A DNA stretch of 64,000 bases, from NCBI RefSeq assembly GCF_000237085.1, contig NC_016627.1:4154118-4218117 (forward strand), in the 5' to 3' direction. Position 1 is the first letter of the stretch. Each line of letters starts with the position of its first letter. The stretch comes from Acetivibrio clariflavus DSM 19732. Its GTDB lineage: Bacteria; Bacillota; Clostridia; Acetivibrionales; Acetivibrionaceae. Positions 34,815-43,085 of this stretch are shown here, piece after piece. The notes under the pieces are model-generated. The model made no database searches. It worked only from the letters and a program-made list of their open reading frames with translations, and had not been told where the DNA came from. Both the position numbers and the translations under genes were made by a program.

Positions 34815-34890
34815 AGTGTTCACAACAAACGGACCTGTGGGTTTTAGGGAACCTTGCAGATACACTTCCACTATCACTTTAGTATTGTCA
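34815..34890 (-). pseudogene. Relic of a dinitrogenase iron-molybdenum cofactor (NifX-like) C-terminus
   Basis: Read leftwards this short stretch encodes KVIVEVYLQGSLKPTGPFVV, matching AKAAVEAYLQGTLKSTGSVC, the C-terminal end of the intact fusion gene that ends at 36793. Nucleotide identity is obvious too (for example CCTTGCAG at both). It has no frame of its own beyond about 25 codons. It suggests a duplicated copy, mostly lost, on the far side of the ABC-2 genes. Confidence 0.65.
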
Positions 34891-34904
34891 TTTACTCTGT
34901 ACCT

Positions 34905-34944
34905 TAAGCATCTGCCGTCTCTTGTAAGACGGCAGATGCTTTTG
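34905..34944. terminator. Strong bidirectional terminator
   Basis: GCATCTGCCGTCT (34908-34920) and AGACGGCAGATGC (34927-34939) form a perfect 13-bp stem with a 6-nt loop, followed by TTTT on + and preceded by TTAAGG on the other side. It lies about 65 nt beyond the end of the long leftward operon and probably ends it. Confidence 0.8.
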
Positions 34945-35005
34945 GAAAGTATAAATCCGAGAAGTGCCTCAATAATAAGTATAAATAACCGTTAAAGGGA
35001 AAATA

Positions 35006-35740
35006 TTATAATATCCATTTTCGTTGTATATTTCTCATGCTTATGTAAAACAGTAGCACAGAAAAAACACTAAGGATCAAGATATCTAACCAAACACTCA
35101 TCATCCCACTTTTTACCAAAGCAATATGTAAAATATCTACTCCATAAGTCAACGGTAGTGCATATGAAAGTGGACGCAAAAATATTGGCAAGGTTGAAAC
35201 AGGAAAAAAAAGCCCACATAAAAATATCATTGGAAAGCGAAAAAAGTTTGAGTAAGTTTGTGCTTCAAATATTTCCTTTGCAGAAACCGCAATAACAAGA
35301 CCTACCAATGTTGAGCTAAATGCAATGAATAATACTCCAATAAAAACAAATCCCCAGTTAACACCTGATAAATCCGAGAGAAATGCACCAAAAATTATCG
35401 GAACAAATGCATTAAACATTCCAAACAACACAGATCCGATAATTTTTGCAAGTACCATTACTTTCAAACTTATAGGAGCAAGCAGCAGCCTATCAAAAGA
35501 GCGTCCCTTTCTTTCAAAAGTAATGGTCACCGCCAGCATTGATGTTGTACCAAATAAAACACTCATTGCCATAAGACCCGGAAGGATTTCTATGATCTCT
35601 ACAGCCTGTTGTGAACGCATGAAAAGCATAAGAGCCCAAGAAAGCGGAAATATAATCCCCCAACTTATGTTTGGTGGTTTTAAATAGTAATTTTCAATGT
35701 CTTTTCTTAAGATATTCCAAAACGCAACTAAAGTATCCAT
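35006..35740 (-). CDS. ABC-2 type transporter permease
   Basis: 244 aa with six membrane segments (ISWGIIFPLSWALMLF, ALNIPNN-free region AKIIGSVLFGMFNAFVPIIFG, WGFVFIGVLFIAFSSTLVGLVIAV, FPMIFLCGLFFPVSTLPIF, LDILILSVFSVLLFYISM). The family signature GLFFPVSTLP before the fifth helix and SYALPLTYGVDI are typical of ABC-2 drug/Nod-type exporters. It follows the ATPase with one base between stop and start. Last gene of the long operon; cargo unknown. Confidence 0.85.
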   Translation of the reverse strand: MDTLVAFWNILRKDIENYYLKPPNISWGIIFPLSWALMLFMRSQQAVEIIEILPGLMAMSVLFGTTSMLAVTITFERKGRSFDRLLLAPISLKVMVLAKIIGSVLFGMFNAFVPIIFGAFLSDLSGVNWGFVFIGVLFIAFSSTLVGLVIAVSAKEIFEAQTYSNFFRFPMIFLCGLFFPVSTLPIFLRPLSYALPLTYGVDILHIALVKSGMMSVWLDILILSVFSVLLFYISMRNIQRKWIL

Positions 35741-35741
35741 T

Positions 35742-36707
35742 CTATTTTCCCACCTTCTCTTTTTCCTTTTTTAGTTTTGAAGCTTCAATTCCTGTTAGTT
35801 TAACAAAAACATCTTCTAATGACGGCTTTATTTCTTTTGCTTCGTAAACGGAAATTCCCTTGTTATCCAGCAGTTGAAGGATAGGGGATAAAGCTATTCG
35901 TTCTTTAGAAATAATTAAACAAGAATTTTCATCTGGAATCTCTACTGTGCAATTTACAAATTTATTTTCCAGTTCTTCTTTCACGTATTTTATGCTACTG
36001 TCAAGCTGCATCTTAATTTTATGCTCATGTTCTACGTTTTCCATCAGTTCAGTTACCGTACCAACCTTTACAATCTTACCATTCACAATAAAAGCAATCC
36101 TGTCACAGATTCGTTCAGCCTCTTCGATATAATGGGTGGTAATAAAAATTGTTTTGCCTTGTTTTTTTAAGTTCAGTATAAGCTCTCTAATTTGCCTTGC
36201 ACTTTCAACATCTATGCCTGTTGTTGGTTCATCCAAAAATAATATTTTAGGATTATGTATAATTCCGGCTGCTATTGTAAGTTTTCGTTTCATTCCTTTT
36301 GAATAAGTTTTCAAAGGGCGTTTCGCTGCTTTAGTTAAATCAAATAGTTCCAGCAATTCCATTGCCCTTTTTTCACGTTCTTTTCTACGTATCCCATATA
36401 ACGAAGCACAAAAGCAGAGATTATCGAAGCCATTCATTTCATCATATAAATTATTTTCATCAGGAATAATTCCAATAATTTTCTGCACTTTTTTTATGTC
36501 TTTTATCGCATCAATTCCATCAATCATAATATGTCCGCTAGTAGGCCTGGATAAACCAATCATCATATTGATTGTAGATGTCTTTCCAGCACCATTTGGA
36601 CCTAAAAATCCAAAAATCTCTCCCTGATCTATTTGGAAAGATAAATCATTAACAGCTTTGATATCACCATAAGATTTGTTTAAATTTTTTACATCAACTA
36701 ATCCCAC
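35742..36707 (-). CDS. ABC-2 type transporter ATP-binding protein
   Basis: About 321 aa. Walker A GPNGAGKTST, Q-loop at GIIPDENNLYDEM, signature YSKGMKRKLTIAAGI, Walker B ILFLDEPTTGID and switch His in FITTHYIEE; a C-terminal DUF4162-like extension. I chose GTG 36707, six nt after AGGAGGG; a TTG two codons earlier overlaps the site. It pairs with the downstream permease. The gap of 85 nt after the GCAxxG-NifX gene contains no terminator, so it is probably still the same operon. Confidence 0.9.
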   Translation of the reverse strand: MGLVDVKNLNKSYGDIKAVNDLSFQIDQGEIFGFLGPNGAGKTSTINMMIGLSRPTSGHIMIDGIDAIKDIKKVQKIIGIIPDENNLYDEMNGFDNLCFCASLYGIRRKEREKRAMELLELFDLTKAAKRPLKTYSKGMKRKLTIAAGIIHNPKILFLDEPTTGIDVESARQIRELILNLKKQGKTIFITTHYIEEAERICDRIAFIVNGKIVKVGTVTELMENVEHEHKIKMQLDSSIKYVKEELENKFVNCTVEIPDENSCLIISKERIALSPILQLLDNKGISVYEAKEIKPSLEDVFVKLTGIEASKLKKEKEKVGK

Positions 36708-36792
36708 AGGCAACCCTCCTATAATGAAATGTTCCGACAGAAACTGTGCCGGAACATTTCGAGTAAGAAAAATAACAATTCAAAGTCCGGTT

Positions 36793-37617
36793 TTATTCTC
36801 CACATTCATCATGATGCTGATGTTCATGGCAAACAGAACCAGTAGATTTTAGAGTACCTTGCAGGTACGCTTCTACCGCTGCTTTGGCATTACCGCTTGC
36901 CCCGACAATTACCTCTATGCCTTTTTCATTAAAGATATCAATGGCACCACTGCCCATGCCTCCTGATATAATTACATTAACTCCCATATCATTTAGGAAG
37001 TTAGGAAGGAAGCCGGGCCTATGCCCTGGATTAGGTATAGACTCAAATTTAACTATTTGATTGTCTTTAACTTCAAAAATATTAAAGTTGGCGCAATGTC
37101 CAAAGTGCTCCGTTACCATATCATTCTCACTCGCTACTGCAATTTTCATCATGGTTTTCTCCTCCATTCTTTTACTTATAATATATCCATCAAGTATCCT
37201 TGCAGCTTGCTCAACAAGTTCTGCGCAAGGCCGCTTTTTATAATAATTATCATTTCTGGTCTCGGGTATAGGTTTATCATGCTTAATTGAAATACCTAAC
37301 AGTTCCCTGCATATGATTGATCCGTTTTCATTTTCAAATTGTTTTGCCAAATCTTGAACTAGCTCATAATGTTCTGCTTTCGCATTTTTGCTGGATGGAT
37401 CTGTGTAACCGTATTTCATGCCGACAACCATAAACATTCCTGTCACAGCACCACATACTTCCCGCAACCTACCCATACCTCCTCCGAAAGAAGATGCAAT
37501 TTTTAATGCTGTTTCCGTGTCCAGCCCCGTTTCATCACAAAAAGCAGCAAAAACAGATTGAGAGCAATTGTAGCCTTGTTTAAACAATTCTCTTGCCAAA
37601 TCTGAATGTGCACTCAT
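36793..37617 (-). CDS. Fusion of C_GCAxxG_C_C redox domain and NifX-like domain
   Basis: 274 aa. Residues 1-150 are a C_GCAxxG_C_C family domain: GYNCSQSVFAAF, SSFGGGMGRLREVCGAVTGM (GRLREVCGAxxG), IICRELLG and RPCAELVEQAARIL. Residues about 155-274 are a dinitrogenase iron-molybdenum cofactor domain: MMKIAVASENDMVTEHFGHC, FLNDMGVNVIISGGMGSGAI, VEAYLQGTLKSTGSVC and a His/Cys-rich tail HEHQHHDECGE that could bind metal. ATG overlaps the Mrp stop. Normally these are separate proteins, so the fusion ties a cysteine redox module to a metal-cluster carrier. Confidence 0.85.
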   Translation of the reverse strand: MSAHSDLARELFKQGYNCSQSVFAAFCDETGLDTETALKIASSFGGGMGRLREVCGAVTGMFMVVGMKYGYTDPSSKNAKAEHYELVQDLAKQFENENGSIICRELLGISIKHDKPIPETRNDNYYKKRPCAELVEQAARILDGYIISKRMEEKTMMKIAVASENDMVTEHFGHCANFNIFEVKDNQIVKFESIPNPGHRPGFLPNFLNDMGVNVIISGGMGSGAIDIFNEKGIEVIVGASGNAKAAVEAYLQGTLKSTGSVCHEHQHHDECGE

Positions 37618-38462
37618 TTATTATCTTCCTCAATGCTTTTCTCCAATACTTTTGCAACCGGCTCAAGCCAATCGCCGTCAAAAAGTTCTATCATACCCTT
37701 ATCACAGGCGGCAGAAATTTTGGGGTTGACCGGAAGCTTAGCAAGCACTTTTAAATTATGCTTTTCGGCAATTTCGTCAATATGGCTGTCGCCGAAAATA
37801 TTGTGTTCCTTGCCGCAATCAGGACATTTAAAAAAGGACATATTTTCTACTAATCCTATGATAGGGATATTCATCATTTCAGCCATCCTGACTGCTTTTG
37901 ATACAATCATGGATACAAGCTCCTGAGGCGAGGTTACAACAATGATCCCATCAACAGCAATGGATTGAAATACGGTAAGAGGAACATCGCCGGTGCCTGG
38001 CGGCATATCGATGAACATAAAATCCACATCGCTCCAGATAACATCTGACCAGAACTGCTTTACCATATTTCCGATCAGGGGTCCTCTCCACACAACTGGA
38101 TCGGTATCATTCTCTAAAAGCAAATTAACAGACATTATATCAATACCTGTCTTACTTTTAACCGGGAATAAGCCAAATTCACTTCCTGTGGCTTTTTCCT
38201 TGATACCAAATGCCTTAGGAATAGAAGGCCCGGTTACATCAGCGTCCAGAACAGCGGTATGATAACCCATTCTATTCATGGTCACAGCTAGCATGGAAGT
38301 TACCAGTGACTTTCCAACCCCTCCTTTACCGCTGACAACACCAATAACCTTTTTAATGCTGCTCATTTCATGTGGTTTCACGGAGAAATCATTTTTCTTC
38401 TCTTTTCTTTCTGCGCAGTCCTCCGAGCAACTGCTGCAGCTTTGGTTGCAATTTTCGCTCAT
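37614..38462 (-). CDS. Mrp/NBP35-family Fe-S cluster carrier ATPase
   Basis: 282 aa. The N-terminus holds CNQSCSSCSEDC, the four-Cys pattern of NBP35-type scaffolds. The deviant Walker A is GVVSGKGGVGKS; family signatures DADVTGPSIPKAFG, FMFIDMPPGTGDVPLT and SFFKCPDCGKEHNIFG (CxxC for cluster bridging in the dimer) follow. It would carry a [4Fe-4S] cluster to client proteins with ATP hydrolysis. It is coupled by ATGA to the next gene, and 18 nt after the MBL-fold gene. Confidence 0.93.
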   Translation of the reverse strand: MSENCNQSCSSCSEDCAERKEKKNDFSVKPHEMSSIKKVIGVVSGKGGVGKSLVTSMLAVTMNRMGYHTAVLDADVTGPSIPKAFGIKEKATGSEFGLFPVKSKTGIDIMSVNLLLENDTDPVVWRGPLIGNMVKQFWSDVIWSDVDFMFIDMPPGTGDVPLTVFQSIAVDGIIVVTSPQELVSMIVSKAVRMAEMMNIPIIGLVENMSFFKCPDCGKEHNIFGDSHIDEIAEKHNLKVLAKLPVNPKISAACDKGMIELFDGDWLEPVAKVLEKSIEEDNK

Positions 38463-38480
38463 AGTCTTAACTCCTTTATT

Positions 38481-39305
38481 TTAGATTGTTATTTCACTGC
38501 CTGCTGAGAGATAATCAATACTATCGCCCATGGCAGCTTTAAGCCTGTTATATGGTTCTATACCTGTGCAATGGCAGGTACAAAATTTTGCATTTGTATT
38601 TATCAAGTACTTGCTTATTTTATCTATCATCTCAGGGTTCACATTGTTTCCCGATGAACGGCTGGAAAGATGAAATCCACCTACCACATAATTAGGCATG
38701 CGTCCTTTTAAATCATGGAAGTGTTCAATAATATTTACAATACCATTATGGGCACACCCTGTTACCAAAAGCGTCTTCCCATCCTCCTCTATAATGAGGT
38801 TTTGTTCATGCACAAACGTGTCCTGTACTATTTGTCCGTTATGTTCCATCAGCAATCCGTTATTTGAAATTGGAAGAGGTTCCTTTTGAGTTATATTTGA
38901 GAACACTTGAATCCCCTTATTGATAAAAAAGCAGTCTGATGTAAGTACAATTCGCCTGTTTTGTTTCAGTTCTTCATCCAGGCCAATATACTCCAGTTCA
39001 TCATTCGAACGCAAAGCATAGTATTTTTCAAATGCCAGTCGGTGTAGAAATACCTCGGCTTTTGTGTTTTCACGTAAAAATGCTTTTAACCCGCCACCAT
39101 GGTCATAATGCCCATGTGAAATAATGAGATAATCCACATCAGAAATATCTACATTCAGCTTCTTTGCATTTTCAAGGAATAACTCACCAGCGCCAACATC
39201 AAAAAGAATTTTGCGACTATTCGTTTCTATATAAAGGCTAAGTCCGTGTTCGCTACCGAAGTCTTTCGATAGCGCTGTATTCTCAACTAATGTTTTGATA
39301 ATCAT
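38481..39305 (-). CDS. MBL-fold metallohydrolase, RFAP-synthase-like
   Basis: 274 aa. Metal motif HGHYDHGGG near residue 64 and later His in VTGCAHNGIVNI and CTCHCTGIEPY. The start (TLVENTALSKDFGSEHGLS) matches the family annotated as 7,8-dihydropterin-6-methyl-4-(beta-D-ribofuranosyl)aminobenzene 5'-phosphate synthase homologues, found widely in anaerobes without methanopterin. True reaction unknown. It overlaps ATPase 2 by 4 nt, so it belongs to the metal/Fe-S operon. Confidence 0.87.
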   Translation of the reverse strand: MIIKTLVENTALSKDFGSEHGLSLYIETNSRKILFDVGAGELFLENAKKLNVDISDVDYLIISHGHYDHGGGLKAFLRENTKAEVFLHRLAFEKYYALRSNDELEYIGLDEELKQNRRIVLTSDCFFINKGIQVFSNITQKEPLPISNNGLLMEHNGQIVQDTFVHEQNLIIEEDGKTLLVTGCAHNGIVNIIEHFHDLKGRMPNYVVGGFHLSSRSSGNNVNPEMIDKISKYLINTNAKFCTCHCTGIEPYNRLKAAMGDSIDYLSAGSEITI

Positions 39306-40186
39306 GACCTCAGCCCACCACCTTTTTCAAACAGCAGTTCCATTGTCTTGTTATAAACTGCTTTCACTGCTGCACCTGAGGTACAGTCTATATCAACAAT
39401 TGTCTGCCCGTTATTAATCGCTTTTACGGCGTCCGAATCAAAGGGTATTCTACCCACAAGGTTAATCTCATGATCTATACAGAATCTTTCTATCTTTTCT
39501 GTGTTTTGTATATTTGTGTCAAATTTATTGATACATACCACCGTCTTTACGCCAAATTTCGCCGCTGTATTTATAATCCGCTTCATATCACTAATGCCGG
39601 ATATGGAGGGTTCGGCCACAATTAACACCATATCTACACCACTCAAAGATGCTATAACCGGACACCCTATACCGGGAGAGCCATCAATAATTGCGAACTC
39701 CACACCATCGGTTGCTGACTTCATTTGTTTTTTTACCTCGGTAACCAACATTCCGGAGGTGCCGCTGCCCATTTTTAACTGAGCTGTAGAAAACACTTCT
39801 TCCTTATCTGCATATAACATCAACTCTCCGGCTACAGCCGGTTTTAAAGCTACAGCTCCAACCGGACAAACAAGCTCACAAACTCCGCAGCCTTCACAGG
39901 CAAAAGGATCTACCTTGTATTTCTCGTCTGCTGAAATAGCATCAAATCGGCAGTTTTGCCTGCACTGTCCGCACTCTATGCACAGATATGTATCTATCTC
40001 TGCTTTCGGTAAGCCATAATAATCTGTTTTCCTTGGCTGAGAGCTTTGTTTTGTTATAAGGTGCAGGTTAGGTGCATCTACATCACAGTCTGCATAAGCC
40101 TTAGCCTTTGAAAGCTTGATAAAAGCACTGGCTATTGTAGTTTTACCAGTACCGCCTTTACCGCTAAGAATTAGAAGTTGTTTCAT
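39302..40186 (-). CDS. MinD-family ATPase with inserted two-[4Fe-4S] ferredoxin domain (copy 2)
   Basis: 294 aa. Deviant Walker A LILSGKGGTGKTT, then DCDVDAPNLHL. At residues about 60-120 there is a bacterial ferredoxin insert with two CxxCxxCxxxC sets, CIECGQCRQNC and CEGCGVCELVC. The P-loop fold resumes with FAIIDGSPGIGCPV and IPFDSDAVKAIN. These paired ATPases (COG1149) are always found two in a row with NifX/Mrp proteins in anaerobes. A role in cluster assembly or metal insertion is inferred. Overlaps copy 1 by 23 nt. Confidence 0.9.
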   Translation of the reverse strand: MKQLLILSGKGGTGKTTIASAFIKLSKAKAYADCDVDAPNLHLITKQSSQPRKTDYYGLPKAEIDTYLCIECGQCRQNCRFDAISADEKYKVDPFACEGCGVCELVCPVGAVALKPAVAGELMLYADKEEVFSTAQLKMGSGTSGMLVTEVKKQMKSATDGVEFAIIDGSPGIGCPVIASLSGVDMVLIVAEPSISGISDMKRIINTAAKFGVKTVVCINKFDTNIQNTEKIERFCIDHEINLVGRIPFDSDAVKAINNGQTIVDIDCTSGAAVKAVYNKTMELLFEKGGGLRS

Positions 40187-41024
40187 GATGCACCTCCTTT
40201 TTCACAGTCTCCAGCAAAGAAGAAAAAATCGTCCGGTATCTTTCACTTTTCCTTACAGCGATTTCTGCATTTGAATTTAGTATACCGAGTGCACTGTCAA
40301 ATGGAATTCGACCTATAATTTTTATGTTCTTTTCTATACAGAATTGCTCCGATGGATTTTCACCATCAAGGCACTTGTTAAGAACAACTCCGAACGGCTT
40401 GTTAAATAACTTCACCAGTTCATATACCATGTTAAGGTTATGAACGCCGAACAATGTAGGCTCAGCTACTAATATACAGTAGTCTGCATCCTTAATGCTT
40501 TCCATGACTATACAGGCACTTCCGGGAGGGCAGTCGATAAATATCGTCTTGTTCCTTTCAGGTTTGTTCTCATTAAACAACTTTTTTATAATTGGTATAC
40601 CCGAAGGTTCACCGGTGTTCAATATTCCTGTATATACAGTTACCTGGTCCGAAGCTCCTTTTTGGATCTTGCCAATAACCTTTTCTTTCTCTGTTAACGC
40701 TTTCTCAGGGCAAAGCAAGATACAACCTCCACAAGAGTGACATATATCTTCAAATATAATCAGTTTATCTTTTATATAGGCAAGGGCATTAAACTTGCAA
40801 AAGTCAACACACTTTCGACATCCATTGCATAGCTTGCCATCCACCTTTGGAATTCGTACATGTACTTCTTCTTCCTGAATGTTTTCGGGCTTAAAAAAAA
40901 GGTGGCCATTTGGTTCTTCAACATCACAGTCAATATACGTTGATATTTTTGCAGCCGCAGCTAAATTAACCGACACCAGTGTTTTTCCTGTGCCGCCCTT
41001 GCCACTTAGCACAGCTATCCTCAT
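40164..41024 (-). CDS. MinD-family ATPase with inserted ferredoxin domain (copy 1)
   Basis: 286 aa and paralogue of the next ATPase. Walker A AVLSGKGGTGKTLV, DCDVEEPNGHLF, ferredoxin insert with CNGCRKCVDFC and CHSCGGCILLC, then IFIDCPPGSAC. Start chosen at ATG 41024 with GGAGGG 7 nt upstream; the frame extends upstream only because it overlaps the NifX-like gene. The two copies probably form a heterodimer. Confidence 0.9.
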   Translation of the reverse strand: MRIAVLSGKGGTGKTLVSVNLAAAAKISTYIDCDVEEPNGHLFFKPENIQEEEVHVRIPKVDGKLCNGCRKCVDFCKFNALAYIKDKLIIFEDICHSCGGCILLCPEKALTEKEKVIGKIQKGASDQVTVYTGILNTGEPSGIPIIKKLFNENKPERNKTIFIDCPPGSACIVMESIKDADYCILVAEPTLFGVHNLNMVYELVKLFNKPFGVVLNKCLDGENPSEQFCIEKNIKIIGRIPFDSALGILNSNAEIAVRKSERYRTIFSSLLETVKKEVHHETTSNS

Positions 41025-41025
41025 T

Positions 41026-41394
41026 TTAGTTCCCTCCATGGCCATGAAAACCAGGATGAATTTCATCGAGTAAGGATAGCTTTCCACTGATGAAGTCATC
41101 AATATTTTTTTTAGCGGAAATACCCGCTGTTTTATATATTTTAATATCAGCGGATTTGAGCACATTAGCTGCATTTTCGCCACATCGGGGAGTAAGTAAA
41201 GCGTTCACTTTATTATCCACTATTGTTTGTGCTGCCTTAATTCCTGCTCCGCCTGTACTTGCTGCTGCACTGTTATCAAGAAATACACTTTCCTTGGTTT
41301 CAGTATCATAAATGAGATAATAGGGAGCCCGTCCAAAGGATACACATACATTCGACTCCAAACTTTTCTCATCTACTGGAATTGCTATTTTCAT
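41026..41394 (-). CDS. NifX/NifB-like dinitrogenase iron-molybdenum cofactor domain protein
   Basis: 122 aa. MKIAIPVDEKSLESNVCVSF starts the RNase-H-like NifX fold; SFGRAPYYLIYD, GGAGIKAAQTIVD and LLTPRCGENAANVL follow and the C-terminus HPGFHGHGG is a potential metal ligand. Such proteins carry iron-sulfur clusters or cluster precursors. ATG 41394 lies 8 nt after GGAGG, which is in the repeated NifU-like 3' end. It overlaps the kinase stop by 26 nt. Confidence 0.9.
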   Translation of the reverse strand: MKIAIPVDEKSLESNVCVSFGRAPYYLIYDTETKESVFLDNSAAASTGGAGIKAAQTIVDNKVNALLTPRCGENAANVLKSADIKIYKTAGISAKKNIDDFISGKLSLLDEIHPGFHGHGGN

Positions 41395-42538
41395 AAGAAT
41401 CCTCCATTCTTTTTAAATTATTATTAATTACATTGCGCAATGCGCTAACCGAATCCGGGACTACGACCGAACTAAAAACCAGATCACTTAGCCCTTTAAT
41501 GTTCAATTCTTTAAAATATCGATTTTCCATAGGTATCCATTCGCAAAGAAACCTTTTTAACATGGCAGCTCCATTTCTTTTTAGAATTCGAGAAATTTGT
41601 TTTTTTTCATCAATACTTAAAAATATCTTTAAATCATAGTTTTCTATTAAAGTCGGATGCATGCTATAAGAACCCTCTATAATATTTAGTTTTTGAGGAC
41701 TTACCGGTATCGGCCCTACAAGGATTCTTTGCTTGCAGTCGTATTTATGATATTGAAATTCACGGCCACTATTTATCCCGTCAATCACTTCGTGTTTGAA
41801 CCGGACATAATCTACATTTCCGCCGACCTCCCTTAAGCGCTCTTCTGTTTTTAGTTCAGGTGTCAGGAAGAAATCATCCATGTGAAATATGTTGCACTCA
41901 TATACATTGCCTATAAGTGATGCCAGTGTACTTTTCCCGGCACCACTGTTTCCATCAATGGCAACAGTGACCCTATCTTTTGATTTCATCAAGGAATCGA
42001 TCCTGCAAAATACCTCAAAAAAATCATGGTATTCTGACCTTACAATACGGTACGCAGGTGAATAAGCAGCCCTGAATATCTCACTGTGACTAACTGGCGG
42101 ATAGCCTTTTTTCTTATAGGAACACAAATAAGCTTCCAACTCTTCCAACGGATAAGGAAGCAGTCCTTCCTTACAGCATTGTCTAAGCACATCCAGTTTT
42201 TCTTCAAAGCTCTGAATGCTTCCTTTGATCGAGTTGGCTGTACTTATAAAGAGCTTATTTACAGTATTAAGGCTGATATCATAATACTTCAAAGCTGCTA
42301 AATGCAGCCTGCAAAGATTATTGCCGATATCCTCAAAGGCATCACAGGGTATCCTTTTGTCCATACAGGAATGCTTTAAAGAACACAACTCCTCCTGCAA
42401 TTTGCGTAAAATATCGTCCTCATTTTCGATTAGGTGTCCGCCGGCAAATTCATTCTGATATATAAGCTTAACAATGTCCTGAATTTGCATCTTGGGATAC
42501 AAATCATACTGCTTGAGTAATAAGGCTTTTATATTCAT
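41369..42538 (-). CDS. P-loop kinase, uridine-kinase/phosphoribulokinase-like
   Basis: 389 aa. The first 180 residues are helical and unassigned (QDIVKLIYQNEFAGGHLI is a clear conserved-looking stretch). The kinase part has Walker A AIDGNSGAGKST, then IFHMDDFFL, a lid region EERLREVGGNVDYVRF and IIEGSYSMHPTL. It resembles uridine kinases and nucleoside-triphosphate hydrolases fused to a leader domain. It follows an ECF S-component with one base between, suggesting it phosphorylates the imported small molecule. Its last 20 residues, SALRNVINNNLKRMEDSY, copy the end of the NifU-like protein upstream. Confidence 0.75.
   Translation of the reverse strand: MNIKALLLKQYDLYPKMQIQDIVKLIYQNEFAGGHLIENEDDILRKLQEELCSLKHSCMDKRIPCDAFEDIGNNLCRLHLAALKYYDISLNTVNKLFISTANSIKGSIQSFEEKLDVLRQCCKEGLLPYPLEELEAYLCSYKKKGYPPVSHSEIFRAAYSPAYRIVRSEYHDFFEVFCRIDSLMKSKDRVTVAIDGNSGAGKSTLASLIGNVYECNIFHMDDFFLTPELKTEERLREVGGNVDYVRFKHEVIDGINSGREFQYHKYDCKQRILVGPIPVSPQKLNIIEGSYSMHPTLIENYDLKIFLSIDEKKQISRILKRNGAAMLKRFLCEWIPMENRYFKELNIKGLSDLVFSSVVVPDSVSALRNVINNNLKRMEDSYENSNSSR
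41395..41449 (-). repeat. Second copy of the NifU-like 3' end (direct repeat B)
   Basis: About 80 percent identical over 55 nt to 43077-43132; both contain GCAATGCGCTAAC on + and encode SALRN..I.N.L.RME. It forms the 3' end of the kinase gene and supplies the ribosome binding site of the NifX-like gene. Confidence 0.75.
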
Positions 42539-42539
42539 T

Positions 42540-43085
42540 CTAGCTCACACTTTCTATATGCTTTGCTTTTGACAGAGCAATAACAGCAACAGGGATAATA
42601 ATAATTTGAATCACTATGCCTGGAATTGCATTGAGGAACGCACCAGCCATAAAAATCTCCCATGTAAATGCAGTTTCGTTCAGTCCATACAGGAAGAAGC
42701 TAACAATTCCCCAGACGATTCTTCCACAAACCATTGATAAAATCAAAGACGCATATATGGAAACATTCTTTTTAGGGAGTAATTTGTACAGAAGACCTGT
42801 CATGAGACCATATGCAGCCAGCTCGAAAGCCATAGCTACAGCAGTTGGAAACATCGGCGGCATTCCAAACAGCATGCTCCTGAAAACAGGCAAAACAAGG
42901 CCAATGATCAAGCCATATGGCCATCCGCAAATAAAACCACAAAGCAAAACAGGAATATGCATTGGTAATAACCTACTGCCTAAACTTGGAATCTGTGCTG
43001 TTAGAAATGGAAATAAAAGTCCAAGTGCAAGAAACAATCCTGATAATACTAATCGTTTAGTTGACAATTTATTCAATAACTCCAC
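42540..43085 (-). CDS. ECF transporter S-component-like membrane protein
   Basis: 181 aa with five to six membrane helices. It starts at GTG 43085 inside the NifU-like gene (13-nt overlap). RLVLSGLFLALGLLFPFL and LPMHIPVLLCGFICGWPYG, LVLPVFRSMLFG, VAMAFELAAYGLMTGLLY match the fold of ECF substrate-binding subunits (LPMHIPVLL is typical). No EcfA/EcfT is in the window, so it would share a common energising module. Substrate unknown. It is directly followed by the P-loop kinase. Confidence 0.85.
   Translation of the reverse strand: MELLNKLSTKRLVLSGLFLALGLLFPFLTAQIPSLGSRLLPMHIPVLLCGFICGWPYGLIIGLVLPVFRSMLFGMPPMFPTAVAMAFELAAYGLMTGLLYKLLPKKNVSIYASLILSMVCGRIVWGIVSFFLYGLNETAFTWEIFMAGAFLNAIPGIVIQIIIIPVAVIALSKAKHIESVS

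Larger units (their letters stand above)
34555..35005. other. Intergenic region with a NifX relic and a terminator
   Basis: Between the rightward broken gene and the leftward ABC-2 permease. The left part is AT-rich and empty. A relic of a NifX-like C-terminus lies at 34815-34890 and a strong bidirectional hairpin at 34908-34939. Confidence 0.6.

Noticed and set aside
34810-34995. 61-codon + frame
   Set aside because: Antisense to the NifX relic and across a perfect terminator hairpin.
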